Below, in pieces: positions 1-27,354 of a stretch of DNA of 64,000 bases (its first letter is position 1; every line of letters starts with the position of its first letter). Source of the DNA: Sipunculus nudus. Taxonomy: Eukaryota; Annelida; Sipuncula; Golfingiida; Sipunculidae. The DNA lies in assembly GCA_026874595.1 (NCBI GenBank), contig CM049307.1, positions 53,858,370 to 53,922,369 on the forward strand, written 5' to 3'. The notes below the pieces were generated by a model, which worked only from the letters and a program-made list of their open reading frames with translations, was not told the DNA's origin and did not search any database. The translations under genes and the position numbers were made by a program.

Positions 1-845
1 TTACGGTATGGTTGGAGATTCTGGGGACATCTAACATTATGCCAAGAGCCTGGGGAGCATAGAGATATGCACTGAATGACCTACAGTCATCAAAGTGGAC
101 TGCTTGACAATATAAGGGAATACAACAAGAGCCTCCAAAAAATTCAATAACTAGCCTAATTTTGCAGCTTTTATTTTCAAATTTCAGATTTTAACAGATT
201 AAATCCTTATGTATACATGCTGTGAAAATTAAATCCACAGTACTTACAGGAAAAAAATGTGCTGTGGCCAAAGTTGGGCAAAATTTAAGGTACCAATTTT
301 ATATTTTTGCCAATATTTAAAAAAATTTAAAAGATTTTGATCTAATTTTTTGTATACAATAAAATTTTGATTAATTAAAGTTGTATTACTGGTCCCTACC
401 TTTAACACTTTTGGTCTTAAGTGACCAAATATCTTCCTGATTTTTTTACAAAGTCCATTATGTTTGGGCCCATAACTTTTTTAAATTATATAATACTGAC
501 TTAATATCTGGCATGTACACAGAAACTTTATAGAGGAATAAGTGGTTTTGATATAAGGCAGTCCTGAAGAGTGAAAATAGATTTCTAATAAAAAATTGAG
601 GTTTTTCCTTAATATCTCGAAGGAACGAAGTCCTATTGACCCAATTTTTCAGCATGGTAGGAGATTTTGGGGACATCTAACTGTATGCCGAATTTCAGAT
701 TCGTAGGTCCAACCGTGTCCAAACGTGCCAGTCTTACGGACCGACATCCGGATATCCGGACGGATGGACGAACGGACAGACAGACGGACAGACGACGGAA
801 AATGGACCACGATTATAGCTCAGATGACTTATAGTCAGCTGAGCT
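1..845 (+). mobile_element. Pearl/HINE-like non-autonomous element, family 3, 5'-truncated by window edge
   Basis: Non-coding repeat. Its first ~45 bases (TTGGAGATTCTGGGGACATC) recur at about 660-690, so it holds at least part of a ~650-bp tandem core. A tetranucleotide-type tract rich in GGACAGAC lies at about 765-798, and a terminal hairpin at 817-845. The segment from about 135 to 700 matches 14050-17500, where the same repeat is split by another element. Core repeats, a GACAGACGG tract and a 3' hairpin match the architecture known for bivalve pearl elements and Helentron-associated elements (HINEs); the family assignment is by architecture only. No convincing ORF is present. Confidence 0.6.
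817..845 (+). repeat. Terminal stem-loop of HINE-like element
   Basis: Imperfect inverted repeat: AGCTCAGATGAC, loop TTATA, GTCAGCTGAGCT, followed by A-rich sequence. Nearly the same hairpin ends elements at 11270-11298 and 17578-17606, and appears in reverse at 28409-28437. Confidence 0.75.
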
Positions 846-2054
846 AAAAAGTGCCTGAGATCCATTCCTTTTTTGGTGGCCTAAATTTGGTTTCTAATGT
901 CATTGTAAAATTATCATTATTTGTTTGTTATGAATAATATTAGCCTGAATATATGATCTTTGGTCAGAAATGACCTACACTAAATATATATACAGCAGCT
1001 GCAAGCACACTGTAAGCATCAATACCCCATGTGTAGACTGTTCCACTAACAGTTCATCTGGTTTTTCAGACTTTATTCAAAAGAGATTATTTTTTAATTC
1101 GGAAATTTGCAAATTTTTATACAAATTACTAAAAAATGACAAACATAATTAAGATCCAAAATCATATATATACAAGTCTGAAACCTCCTTATTTGAAAGT
1201 TTGTAAAAATAAGTAAAAATTAGTATAAATTAAAACCAGTGGGTGCCAGTTGGTGGAAAAGACAAATGCTTAACAGTAGAGTGTGCAGTTTTAATTAATA
1301 CACTTAATTAGTCCCTCACCCAAGACAGCCTGCTCCTCCCAGCCCACGTTCTATGTCCAGTCCACTGAACAGCACACGAATCCCCTTGTTCACACCACCC
1401 AAAATGTTCTCAGCTGTACACAAAATAGATTATACAGGATAAAACTAAACCAAGGGGTTTTCTTGACAGAATCTTGCACTAGCACTACATGATATTCTCT
1501 TAGTATAAAAAGGGCACACCATGCAGCAAATGGCTACCGATGAATAGGTTGGATGGGAAGAGAATGTAAGGCTGCTTTTCCATGTATGCGTTGACACATG
1601 GGTAGTCCTTTTCCATAAAATGGTTTTGTGTGCATTTACCTTACTGACATTGCTTAATGGTATCAAAAACACTAGGACAGCACAAGTATATAGGGAAACC
1701 CAACATGTGACATTATAAAGTTGGAATTCCAATCTGTTTGCCGCATGACAAAAGCAGAAATCCAGCACTGCTAGATTCCAAAACTGATGCATGAGTTAGT
1801 CTACTCATTTTGTCATGGGGCAATGGCACACATTGATATAAATCTTTTGGGTTTTCACTTGATGGATTTCATCACTCAGCTGCTGCATGGCTAACCCATG
1901 ACACAGAGAAATACCCTTGGACATAGACAGCCTCAATACCATCTCTGTGATATAGGAAATCAAAATCTGAGATTTACTCATGATCATCTTATTAATAAAC
2001 ATGACACCTTAAATCCATGAATGTAGAAAATCATCAACAAAGTGCAACAGCCAT
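846..2054. other. IVD intron sequence without recognisable feature
   Basis: No conserved coding sequence was recognised on either strand. A ~40-bp word at about 1348-1388 (containing CACTGAACAGCACA) recurs at about 4701-4741, so both are probably pieces of one uncharacterised repeat. The short open frames here look like chance. Confidence 0.5.
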
Positions 2055-2325
2055 CAGGGCTCAACATAACCAGGTAACTGCTTGCCCCGGGCAAGTGAAA
2101 GTTCCAGAAAATATTGGTAGGACAACTAGAAGTCCCCTCCTAATTGCCTGACTGGGCAAGAGGGTCCAACATAAACTTTTACCCAAGGCATAAATAGGAT
2201 CTTTGTGTTCTTGAATACAATCAATAATATTTGTAGGGCAAGTAAAAATTCATGTAGGGCAAGTAAGGGCTAGTTGTTTCTTGCCCCACAAGGCAAGTTC
2301 TTTCAAAAGTTAATGTTGAGCCCTG
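2055..2325. mobile_element. hAT-type MITE, 271 bp
   Basis: Terminal inverted repeats start CAGGGCTCAACATAA on the left and read TTAATGTTGAGCCCTG on the right; about 14 bp are identical. CAGGG termini are typical of hAT elements. GCCAT occurs directly outside both ends and may be what remains of the 8-bp target duplication. The interior is full of CTTGCCC/GGGCAAG words, giving strong secondary structure. No coding capacity. Confidence 0.8.
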
Positions 2326-3344
2326 GCCATAATAAAATTCTGTACTTTTAATTTTTTTGCTGCCCCAAGTTTCTGATCTGTTGTGCAAGTGCTACAAATC
2401 TTTGGATCAGGGTTGGTCATTATTTTCCACTGATGCCTTAACAAAGTGTTGATGTGTAACATAGATAGCTACATGAAGCTTTGCTACGTAAGTCATTCAG
2501 TTATTTTTACCGAGTAATGACACCACCTGGCAGCCAGTGAGTTTCCCTAAAGAAGTGCATATAACTCAGTCAAGCACTTCAATTTAAATCCATGGATACT
2601 ATTCATGCACAGAACAATTTTGCACACTGGAAAAAATATGTGTAAAGGGACATCAGCAATTTATTACTTCACAAATGACGAACTTAACCTAAATTATTTT
2701 TAACTAAAGAAAAACTTTATTTTCCCCCCTTTTCCTGATGCACTCTTTTATCAAATTAATTCACATTCTTTTTTATATTTGTCTAACATTTATCGAGTAT
2801 TAATGACAAAACCATTACTGCAAATCTCTCTTGTTTGATAATTTGTAAATCTTCTTTATAATTAGATAATAGACAATTTCAACTTTATAAATAAACCCCT
2901 ATTTCCACTTCACAGAATGCAGTTTCACATGCTAACCCATTGGCTACTGTTTGAGCCATGTACTGATAAGGTAAATAAATATGTAACCAATGATGTCCTT
3001 AGCTGTGAGATTTAGATTGACCAACAAACTTGTAGAGTACCCAATGCTGCGACATGGACTGGATGATCACATGACCATTCCTTGGATATATGACATTACC
3101 AATCCATCATGTCAATCATTCAGCCATTAACCAATCAGACCATTACAAAAGTTTCCAGGCCCATCTTGGTTATTTTGCTATATGTCTAATGACTGCATAC
3201 CATTTGTTGAGAATATTATAAAAGGTTAATAATGTAAATATATATGGTAATTATTAGCATATATTAAATATGAATTGCCACATAAGATTTGGTAAAATTA
3301 TGTAGAGCTAAGACAGACATGGATGATGACAATCTTGTCCTTGA
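2326..3344. other. IVD intron sequence without recognisable feature
   Basis: AT-rich sequence. No conserved protein, RNA gene or repeat end was recognised up to the start of the family 2 element at 3345. Confidence 0.5.
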
Positions 3345-4512
3345 AACTAGAATACAGGTATATTTTATAGATCTCACAAGCTACTTCCTGTATCCGCCAA
3401 AATCAGAGTAGGTTGGCATGGATTAGTGGCAAGGAGAAATAAAGTGAGATGTGTTACATATTAGCATGAATGTCTGCCACATAAATATAACTGTAGGTGG
3501 CCCCACCTGTTATTTGAAAAATAAAACTATCCTAGGTGTATACAATTTCAGGTGGATAAGTCAAACCACTGCCGAGATATGAGTGATTTTATCCCACAGC
3601 AGACAAACAGATGGAGGCTGTGCAAAAATGGTTGCAGGTGGCTCCAAAAAGTTTTTTGTAAGATACAGAGCTATATGAGATCTAAACACATGCCAATTCC
3701 AGGAAGTTACGTCAAACCAGTCTGGAGATATTAGTATGGATGTGTGCAGCGTGAACATGAATATAGGTGGTGCCACCTGTCATAAAATCAAGAAAGCTAT
3801 CCAGGATGTATAGGCATGCCAAATTTCAGGTGAATTAGTCAAACCACTGCAGAGATATGAGTGATTTTAACTCAAGGCAGACAAACAGATAGACGCTGTG
3901 CAAAAATTGTGGCAGGTGGCACCACCAGTTCTTGTATAATAAAGAGCTATGCGAGATCTAAACACATGCAAAATTTCAGAAAGTTACGTCAAACCAGTCC
4001 AGAGACATTAGCATGGATGTCTGCGGGGTTAATGTGTATGTAGGTGGCGCCACCTGTCATAATATCAAGAAAGCTCTCCAGGATGTATAGGCATGCCAAA
4101 TTTCAGGTGAATTAGTCAAACCACTGCAGAGATATGAGTGATTTTAACTCAAGGCAGATGAACAGATGGACACTGTGCAAAAATGGTCTCAGGTGGCACC
4201 ACCAGTTAATTGTATGATATAAAACTACCCAAAAGCTACATTGGTGCATAATTTCAGCCTGATCGGTCAAATGAGGCCGAGGAGATGTGGTTTAATGTGT
4301 AAACATGCAGATGGACACACAGCATGGAGTAAAGCTCAGAGGTCAACGCCAAATGGTTAGGCACCAGTTCACATGTGACCCAGTATTTGGCTTAAGTTTT
4401 GGAAAAATCGGTCTGGTAGTCTCAGAGGAGTTCCCTGAAATAAATACACTGGCAACATTGGCGGGACCCTGTCAAACACAAAGTATCAGCAAAACTTTGC
4501 TTTGGCAGATAC
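3345..4512 (+). mobile_element. Family 2 Helentron-like non-autonomous element, copy a
   Basis: Starts AACTAGAATAC, has TGTATCCGCCAAAATC near the 5' end, and ends with a hairpin (GTATCAGC ... GCAGATAC). The core holds tandem ~280-bp units, each with GGTGGCGCCACC-like palindromes next to the conserved phrases GATATGAGTGATTTTA and AAAATCAAGAAAGCTATCC. Same ends and core as 8067-9239 and 14394-17240. The short open frames inside are repeat-derived and unlikely to be genes. Confidence 0.7.
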
Positions 4513-5158
4513 AATTAATATCTAAGGGGCGTGGCATAGTCACATGATTGAAAGGTCAGGTGAGAACTATTGTGGGAGGAGCACTGGGTGATGCTACATC
4601 AGACTGATTAGAGAGACTTTTGTGGGAGGGGCTCTCAGTAATGCTACCTCAGAGAGACAGAGCTGGACCTCACCCTGTACAGCCAGATCCAACAAATACC
4701 TGTTCGATGTCCAGCCCACTGAACAGCACATAGATCCCTTTGCAGCTGCTTTTTTTTCTAATGTGAACAGTGAATTCTTCTATTTCACACATATTACTTC
4801 AAATTATGCATTATGCACAGGTGGCTGTAATTCTTGTATTGAAAACTTATCAGAATACAAGTATACTGAGAAGAAGGAACAAATCTAGTAAACGTAACTA
4901 TTTTAATGCACTCGAAACCGTTCAGTCCCACTTTCCCCTCAGTACATTACTGAATTTACTGATAATCAAATTTGCAGTATTAGTTATGGAAAGTCTTATT
5001 TAGGAGTCAGATCCACAATAGTACATTATACATTAAAGAAACAGACATGGCATGTATTCATATAGACAGTATCAACATATATTATTTACACACATATGAA
5101 CATTAGCCTTGTGGATTTTCATAGAGGGAATAATTAATATCAAGGATGTAACGCCTAC
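4513..5158. other. IVD intron 7 start with a ~50-bp tandem duplication
   Basis: Two direct copies of a unit beginning TGTGGGAGG(A/G)GC lie at about 4570 and 4621, about 50 bp apart. Otherwise there is no recognised feature. IVD exon 7 ends at 5159; the next coding block expected for the family (the active-site glutamate helix) was not found between 1 and 5158. Confidence 0.5.
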
Positions 5159-20567
<15,409 letters not shown>

Positions 20568-20781
20568 ATTGAACGTTGTAGTTTATGATTCAGGCGACAG
20601 GTGGCTCTAATGGTGAAAAAAATTATGCATGTGATTGGATTTTGCGCTTTAATAAATTTTAATCAGATCCTTTTTTTTACGATCTTTTAAGTACCCACGC
20701 CGTTGTTTTCCTGGTAATTTGTTTTCTAATTTAATGAAGTGCCTGTCCTTCACATATATTATCATATAAGACGTTTTATAT

Positions 20782-20871
20782 ATTATCGAAGGGGAAAAAC
20801 TCGTATGATTGTCATGTACGTGTATGAATTATCGAAGGGGAAAACTCGTATGATTGTCATGTACGTGTATG
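20782..20871. repeat. 46-bp tandem duplication
   Basis: Two near-identical copies of a unit starting ATTATCGAAGGGG and ending GTACGTGTATGA, differing by one A. Lies about 215 bp upstream of the IVD start codon, so it could fall in the promoter region. Confidence 0.9.
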
Positions 20872-21172
20872 ATCGAACCTCAACCTTTGGACACCAAACC
20901 TGGATTCCCCCACTATTAGTAGTATAAATCATTCATTAGACCCAATTTCTCACCCAAACCATAAATAGTACGTATAATTTATCAATCTGCATATAATACA
21001 AAAAGACAGGTGAGTCATCAATAACGGAGTTTTAAGATATACTAGGCCAAGTAACGCCATTTATTTAATCCATGTGCGTGTAACATTGATATACAGCGAT
21101 AAAAACTTAACTACGTACGTATTCCTGGTTCATAATTAATTGTTTATTTGTATATATGGCTGCGATATAGTA

Positions 21173-21232
21173 TATATGCAGCATTGTCAACGAGTAAATG
21201 TATACATTTACTCATTGACAATGCTGCATATA
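21173..21232. repeat. 60-bp spacer-less palindrome
   Basis: Arms 21173-21202 and 21203-21232 (left arm begins TATATGCAGCATTGTC, right arm ends GACAATGCTGCATATA) pair at 29 of 30 positions with no loop. No flanking target duplication or transposon ends were identified. Confidence 0.9.
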
Positions 21233-21359
21233 CTGTATTGAAATTTACATTTTAGTCTTGCAGTTGACATAATTATAAAATGATACATGATATATGCCTG
21301 AATATAAATTAACGTTAGGTTTTATTAGTTACCGTGACTCCATTTCCACTATCATGTAC

Positions 21360-21490
21360 CATTTGCCCCCCCCCCCCCCCCACCCCACGTACGCCTACGT
21401 TTTAGTGCGGCCTCTTTAACATAGCGATTTCGATATAATTCAGTAATCCTCAGCATTTATAGTCACCCCCTCCCCCCCCCCCCCCCCATT
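21360..21490. repeat. Two poly-C tracts
   Basis: Runs of about 16-17 C at about 21365 and about 21473. Similar C or G runs occur at 22398, 31048, 31640 and 44146 (C) and 13867, 26114 and 42000 (G). Confidence 0.9.
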
Positions 21491-22596
21491 AAAGATAAAC
21501 TAACGCCACTGCATAGGTTCAATGTACATATATCTAAATTATTCTGTAATTTGAATGAGATCCACCTTGTTGCATGCTGAGGTGCTGCGACGTTGAACTG
21601 TTTTAGTCAAGATAATTATACTTTGGGGAACAGAATTTAACTTAGGTTTGTATATGTAAAATGACGTGATGCACTGTTTTGTCCAAAGCATAATTTTATA
21701 CAGGAATATAGATACACTGTTAGAAATAAACGTTTTTCTAAAGGTTTTTTAAAGATTTTTAAACTGACCCTATAGAAAACCTTTTAAGGCTAAATATGTA
21801 ACACAGTGCTATACAATAATCTAAAGTCAAAGTGCAAAGTTGAGTATATAAGTTTCTGAAAGAATGCGCCCTGCAAAATGCCACTGAGAAAACACATGGC
21901 TTAAAATGGCCGATTAGTTTGAATGTGTCATCCATAAATAACTTTGTTATAGGCCGTGATGATATAAGTCTTGAGTCCGGACTTGTGCCCACTCTTGCAG
22001 GACTCGGAATTATAAACTCCGAACACTGAAACCAATATTCGACAGTTTACACTTTCGGTCAACAAAAGTAGACCGAAAGTGATGTATCGCATTCGTGATT
22101 ATATAATATTTACGAATAGTTTTAGCAATACAATGTTAACTAAAAGATTACGGACGGTGATTAAAAAAAAATGTGTATTTTAGTTGGACCAGGATTCGGA
22201 AGAAGGTAAACGCGGGCACTTTTGTTTTGCATCGCACAAGATTTATTTTAATTTGGTGTTCTGCATTTTTTATTATTTAAATTCACCACAAAAGTTAACA
22301 TTCATATCACAAACTAAAAGTGTTTCAATTCTGCATGCCTCATTTATGCTATTTTCTTAAATTGCCGTAATTACTTTGCAATAGATCACACCCTGCAGCC
22401 CCCCCCCCCCCCCCCCATTCGGACATGTGCCGGGGCCTATACTGTAATGTTGTCTTGGACTAAAAGGCGAATGTTCAGAATAATTAAATTAATTATTGGT
22501 AAAGTTTCATTAAACAGGTACAAAAAATAATAAAGACACGACAAAAATTATTGTTCATTTATCTAAAAGGTTTTATCTTAAATTTCTTTTGACCGC

Positions 22597-22945
22597 GGCC
22601 GGAAAAATCTAAAAGTCTCGCCGGCCGGTGAATGCCCGCACACCCACCGATATTTCCTGCAGCTCACCTGAATTCTTCGGTCACTTTGTTAACTTCTGAT
22701 TTCGTCGCGTCTCCAGGATTATTATTGGCGCCAGAAATCATAAAAAAGATGGAAAGGTAGATTGAAAATCAGCCGATATTTTCGGTTCCGTCATCATATC
22801 TACCGAATTTTCCGGCCGGATAGAAATCAACCGGAAATTCCTTGACATTGTCAAGGATTTTTGTAGCCGATTTTCCCTGCCAGATTTAAAAAACCGGCCG
22901 GCAGCACCCTCACATCTACCGATCCTACCGAATTTTCGGCCGGCG
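22597..22945. repeat. Cluster of CGGCCGG-type palindromes
   Basis: GCGGCCGG, GCCGGCCGG, TTCCGGCCGG, AACCGGCCGG and TTTCGGCCGGC recur within 350 bp alongside short phrases such as CTACCGA(A/T). GC-rich palindromes are out of character with the AT-rich surroundings. Could be a degenerate MITE or short tandem repeat; no termini were resolved. Confidence 0.5.
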
Positions 22946-23330
22946 ATTGATTGGAGGATGGCTAAAGACAGTATTTTCTTGGCTCCCAGAAGCCAAATGT
23001 ATCACTGATAACGGTAAAGTCAAAACAAACACATCGCTGTAATTTTATTTTATTAAACAACTGTCTGCTCAGGTGACTTTTGAAAGAGGATAATCTAAAC
23101 TGAAACAGCACTTAACACCGAAAGTTGCTGGCCTATATACATCCCTTAAGCTTGCAACATGGAGAGATATATGAAATAAAAAAAAAATGTCTCTATCGTA
23201 ATTCGTAATTTTTTTTTGGGGGGGGGGGTGAAAATCGGTCTAATAGATGGATAAAATCCGTCCATACATCCTTCCATTCAAGTTCATGCATTATTTCATC
23301 ATTACGTTTTTGCATGCAGCCATGCATTGA

Positions 23331-23365
23331 TTAATTAATTAATTCATTCATTCATTCATTCATTA
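23331..23365. repeat. (ATTC)n/(ATTA)n microsatellite
   Basis: Short run of ATTA units followed by ATTC units in intergenic DNA. Confidence 0.85.
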
Positions 23366-23765
23366 TATTTTTGTACCTTAATATCAGGACGATATCCACT
23401 CACTCAAAACCTATATTTGGAGAATAACGTGCATGGAAAACCAGAGAATTTCTCGATCGTTTTGACCAAAGCTAATCAAGCCTCATCGGAAACGATAATG
23501 ACTTATTCTTAGCCCATTTTAATCATTGAAATATAGACCAGAATACTGCGAAACCATTCCTAGCTGATACGGGTTATTATTAGCAATCAATTTTATTGAA
23601 AGAGAGGACGGACAGGTAGTCAAAATAGCAATGTAGGCCTATGTATCTACGAATCCTTCAACCTACAGGACGAACGATTGGTACACTCAGCATTACACGG
23701 TTACTTGTTACCGGATTTCACTGTAGGAGATGAAAATACTACTCTTTCTTTATTTTACTGTAACC

Positions 23766-23820
23766 TTATTATTATTATTATTATTATTATTGTTATTATT
23801 ATTATAATTAATCTATTATT
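23766..23820. repeat. (ATT)n microsatellite
   Basis: About 15 ATT units with two interruptions. Confidence 0.9.
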
Positions 23821-25034
23821 ATTGTAGTTGTTGTTGAAGAGGGCTTGGTTGGTCATGTTTGTACAACCTACTGCCACAAATGTGGTGGCAGCAAAGCGCC
23901 ATCTCACGTCAGTCTACAGAACTAAATTAATAGCGCCATCTACAGGTTAGTTCAGACAATTCTTTGAAGGGGGATCCCCAAATATTTAGCCAATGAGAAC
24001 CCGTGTTACAACTGATTGTATAACAGGGTTATTTTCATTGGTAGAATTTTCGGGAAACCCCTTCCCATTTGTTTTGACGCGCCAGCAGACGGCATGACAT
24101 GGCACCAGGTGTTGGTGTAGCTGTGAGTGAAATTTTCCGGGCGCCGATATTTCCAGTTAGTATAAGCTTGACTTTCACTTTGGAGCTTTATTTGACTGAC
24201 AGTGTAATAGACTGTCTGAATTTGAACCTGTGTGTAAGCGTTATGATAAAAAATTACCTTGACCTATTGCAAAAATGGTTGAACCTTGCTGCAGTCTTGC
24301 AGCGCTGACATATATAGTAAACAATACAAGCGCTGCAGCCTCTGGCGGGGAGAGTCTATACTATCTAAGTTTGTACGGATCCGTACAGACCCACAGACAC
24401 GTGTATGCCTTGTGAAGCGTGAGGACACCAAACAAACCCCACATATTATAATTGTTACAGATGCTTAGACTCCGTTGGGACCAAAACTTTTGCTGGATGA
24501 TCAGCATTAATAAAGTATGGGCACTTACTCTGGATGAAGTCAGATATTACATCGTCTCCGTCTGGCCGATGGCGCTTTCCGGTTGGAACAACCAATAGGA
24601 ATTTAGCATCATTGACAACAAGCGATGTATGATGGGGAGGATGCTTATGAAAATATGGTCTATTCTAGTGCACAGCACTGGCATTCCTGGGAAAAGTCCC
24701 CCTGAATTCATCTTTTGCATAGATTGCCCACCTAATTTGCATTGGATTCCTTTTCCGGTGGTGTCCAGATGGCATGCAACATCTGAACCCCGGCAGTTCA
24801 AAGGATAAAAAAACATTTACAGGCGCACATAAAGGTGATATATCGATTTAATTTGATACATAAAAAGTTTATTTCTATATATAAATACAAGATTGTTTCT
24901 CTATCGCACAACAAGCAGTGGTAATCTGGTAATTCATGTTACAGGTCCTTCCATGAATGGCAGGGTGAACTCTCACCGCCAGACGGTCGGACTCCGTATC
25001 ACAGATAAATGGAGTCCGTACGTGGCGGATTAGT

Positions 25035-26048
25035 TGAACCTAGACCGAGTTGTCAGGTTGTGGCTCTGTTGTAAACACAGAGCCACGTACAGGGCCCTGC
25101 CTTCATTTATTTAGCGGACGAGAACGCGTGCATCTTCTGACGATGCACCCAGTTTAAGTACATGCATCTGTCTTAAGTGTGGTGAACCGGGGGGATTGTT
25201 TCAGCCAGCGATGTGCAGTGCACGTGTTACATCATCACCGCTGTGTCCTTGTAACTGGACAACTGGCTACACAGGTTTAGCCCGAACATTCAGACTCCAT
25301 TCAGGAATGGTGTCCAAACACCTGTTGGTGAGAGTTTCCCTTCTTATTGGACCACAACCCCAAAAGGGTATCACTTGCAAATTAACAGGGGGATCTATGC
25401 AAATTACCTAAAACACCTAAATATGGTGGTTCCCTCATAAATCCCCCAAGGATAGACCCTCCTTAGCCTTCCCAGCATGCTTTGCCAGGCTGTAAACAAG
25501 AGCTGATGGAAGTAATCATTGTCTGGATTTCTTGAGAGTAAGTGCCAATAATTTAATACATACTGAACATTTAAGTTACAATTTATTTCTCAACTGAGTC
25601 AACACAGCTGTATTATGTGTAATATGTAGAGGTTGTTGCATGTCCTCCCACTGAACGCTGAATATCATAGTCTGAACTGCTTTGGTCAGATCTGACCAAG
25701 CTTTAGAGAGTAAACTCCCACCTTAGGAGCTGTAACGTAAACAAAGAACAAATAGAATTGTTTGCGTTACAGGCCTGTAGCTACACAGGTTGTTACCAGG
25801 GTTATGCACTGGATTGTTTCAGCCGGCAAGGTGCATGTGTCACATATCAGCTGGGTGGGTCAGAAAGTTAGCAGTGTTGATGTAACAAGTGCACTGCACA
25901 CCGCTGGCTGAAACAAACACCCGGCCCGGCTCACCATTGTCTAACAGGTCATGTGTTCCCATATCCTAGATAAATGAAGGCAACGACCGTTGGCTCTGCG
26001 TTTACAACAGAGCCACAAGTGGGTCTAGTGTGAACCGAGCTTGCCATA
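25035..26048. repeat. ~1-kb foldback (inverted repeat) upstream of the kelch gene
   Basis: The plus-strand arm (about 25035-25245) and minus-strand arm (about 25865-26048) share, in the same order, GTGGCTCTGTTGTAAAC, GCCTTCATTTAT(T/C)TAG and GTTTCAGCCAGCG(A/G)TGTGCAG. They are separated by about 620 bp. A third partial copy of the GTTTCAGCC word is at about 25815. Inside the left arm GTGGCTCTGT/ACAGAGCCAC forms its own stem. A diverged sequence pair (24540-24800 reverse; 25340-25540 forward) sharing ATGCAAATTA and TCTATGCAAA words overlaps this region, as if duplicated more than once. Confidence 0.65.
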
Positions 26049-27065
26049 ATGTCAGCTGATCTAGGTTGTTGATGTGTAATCTGGTAATTAGAGACTCTGT
26101 GTGTGTGTTGGGAGGGGGGGGGGGGGGGCGGGGGGGAGGGGGGACATGATAAACTCTGTTTAGATTTTGTTAAAAGTTTGACCTGAAGTGTACACACTTG
26201 TTCCAACATATGAAGTGATTTCTTTTCAGATTTCTTTCTTTAATTATCAAAATACAGATGTGTATATATAATATATATTCTATAAACCCAGTATCAGGCT
26301 TTTTACCGGGGTTTGGGAGATGTAATAACTGAGTTGAGGAATGTTGGCTCATTTCTTTTTATTCTAAAGTTAAAAAAAAGAAAATATAGATTTTTAGTAG
26401 GATATTGTCTCAATATGATATGTACATTTTTTTTTTTACATTTATGTTGAGGCACTGTGCTGGTGGCAAGAAAGTCGTGCATCAGTTCGGCTGTTATCGA
26501 TGGTTACCTCCATGCAATTCATAAAACATGAAAAAATCCTTCCAAATGATGTGTACATAAAAAATTATTTATTCTTATTTCGAAGAGGACACTGGGGGAA
26601 TAATAACCTTTAAAATGGGCAATGGCACAGTCATCAAAACATGGCTTCAGTGAACATTATGAACAAAGGTGGACCAAATTCCTTTTATAAGTATTAAATA
26701 TATATATATGAGATTTTTGAAAATATAAAATGTACAGGCAAATATAAATATAGCGTCCCCTCCCTTTTGCTCCAGTGCAAAATGGTGTGTGTAATTTGAA
26801 ATATCATTGGCCATAAATAAATAAATCTGCCTTTGATTGGCTAACCCTGCACAGTCAAACTAGGACTTTTTAATTAATCATCATTCATGAAGTGTGGAAG
26901 CTTGACTAAAGAAAATCATTTGAACAATTGCATGAATGACTTGACATCAGAACTCTGATACTGCCTACATGCATATATATGAGTGAAATATTTGGAAGTA
27001 GGGATACAGATCTTATCTAGAGATAATGATTTATTATTACAGCCCTACATTTATATATATTTCAG

Positions 27066-27354
27066 GTTTAGAAAGTCATGTCACCTCGGAACCTGCAGCA
27101 CTTTTTCTCAGACTCCCATGCCCAGGAGCTGCTGTGTAACCTCCGCCAGCTGAGAGACGAGGGCACTTTCTGTGATATCACACTGACGGTATCAGGATGC
27201 AAGTTCGTGGCACACCGTAGTGTCCTCGTGGGGTCCAGTTTATACTTCAAAGCCATGTTAACAGGACATCTTGCAGAGGCAGCCAAACCAGATGTAGAAC
27301 TGCATGGTGTCAACTCTAGCATTTTCAAATTATTTCTGGATTATTTATACACAG
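27066..27354 (+). CDS. KLHL-type gene, first coding exon (BTB N-terminal part)
   Basis: ATG at 27078, preceded 12 bases earlier by a good acceptor (ATATATTTCAG), so an upstream non-coding exon is likely. Encodes 92 residues plus one base, through LHGVNSSIFKLFLDYLYTG, with donor ACAG|GTTTGG. The frame is open and matches the BTB fold core. Confidence 0.9.

Larger units (their letters stand above)
20568..27065. other. Intergenic interval between IVD and the kelch gene
   Basis: Divergent arrangement: IVD starts leftward at 20567 and the kelch gene runs rightward. Apart from the repeats listed separately no coding sequence was recognised. A consensus-like donor (GAGA|GTAAGT at about 25538) could end a non-coding first exon of the kelch gene, but nothing else supports it. 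Confidence 0.5.

Noticed and set aside
1445-2002. Candidate 3' exons of IVD on the minus strand
   Set aside because: None of the frames shows the conserved active-site helix or C-terminal motifs of acyl-CoA dehydrogenases.
22000-24480. Possible additional gene upstream of the kelch gene (open frames near 24099-24468)
   Set aside because: No recognised domain, no convincing splice borders, and the composition is like the surrounding DNA.
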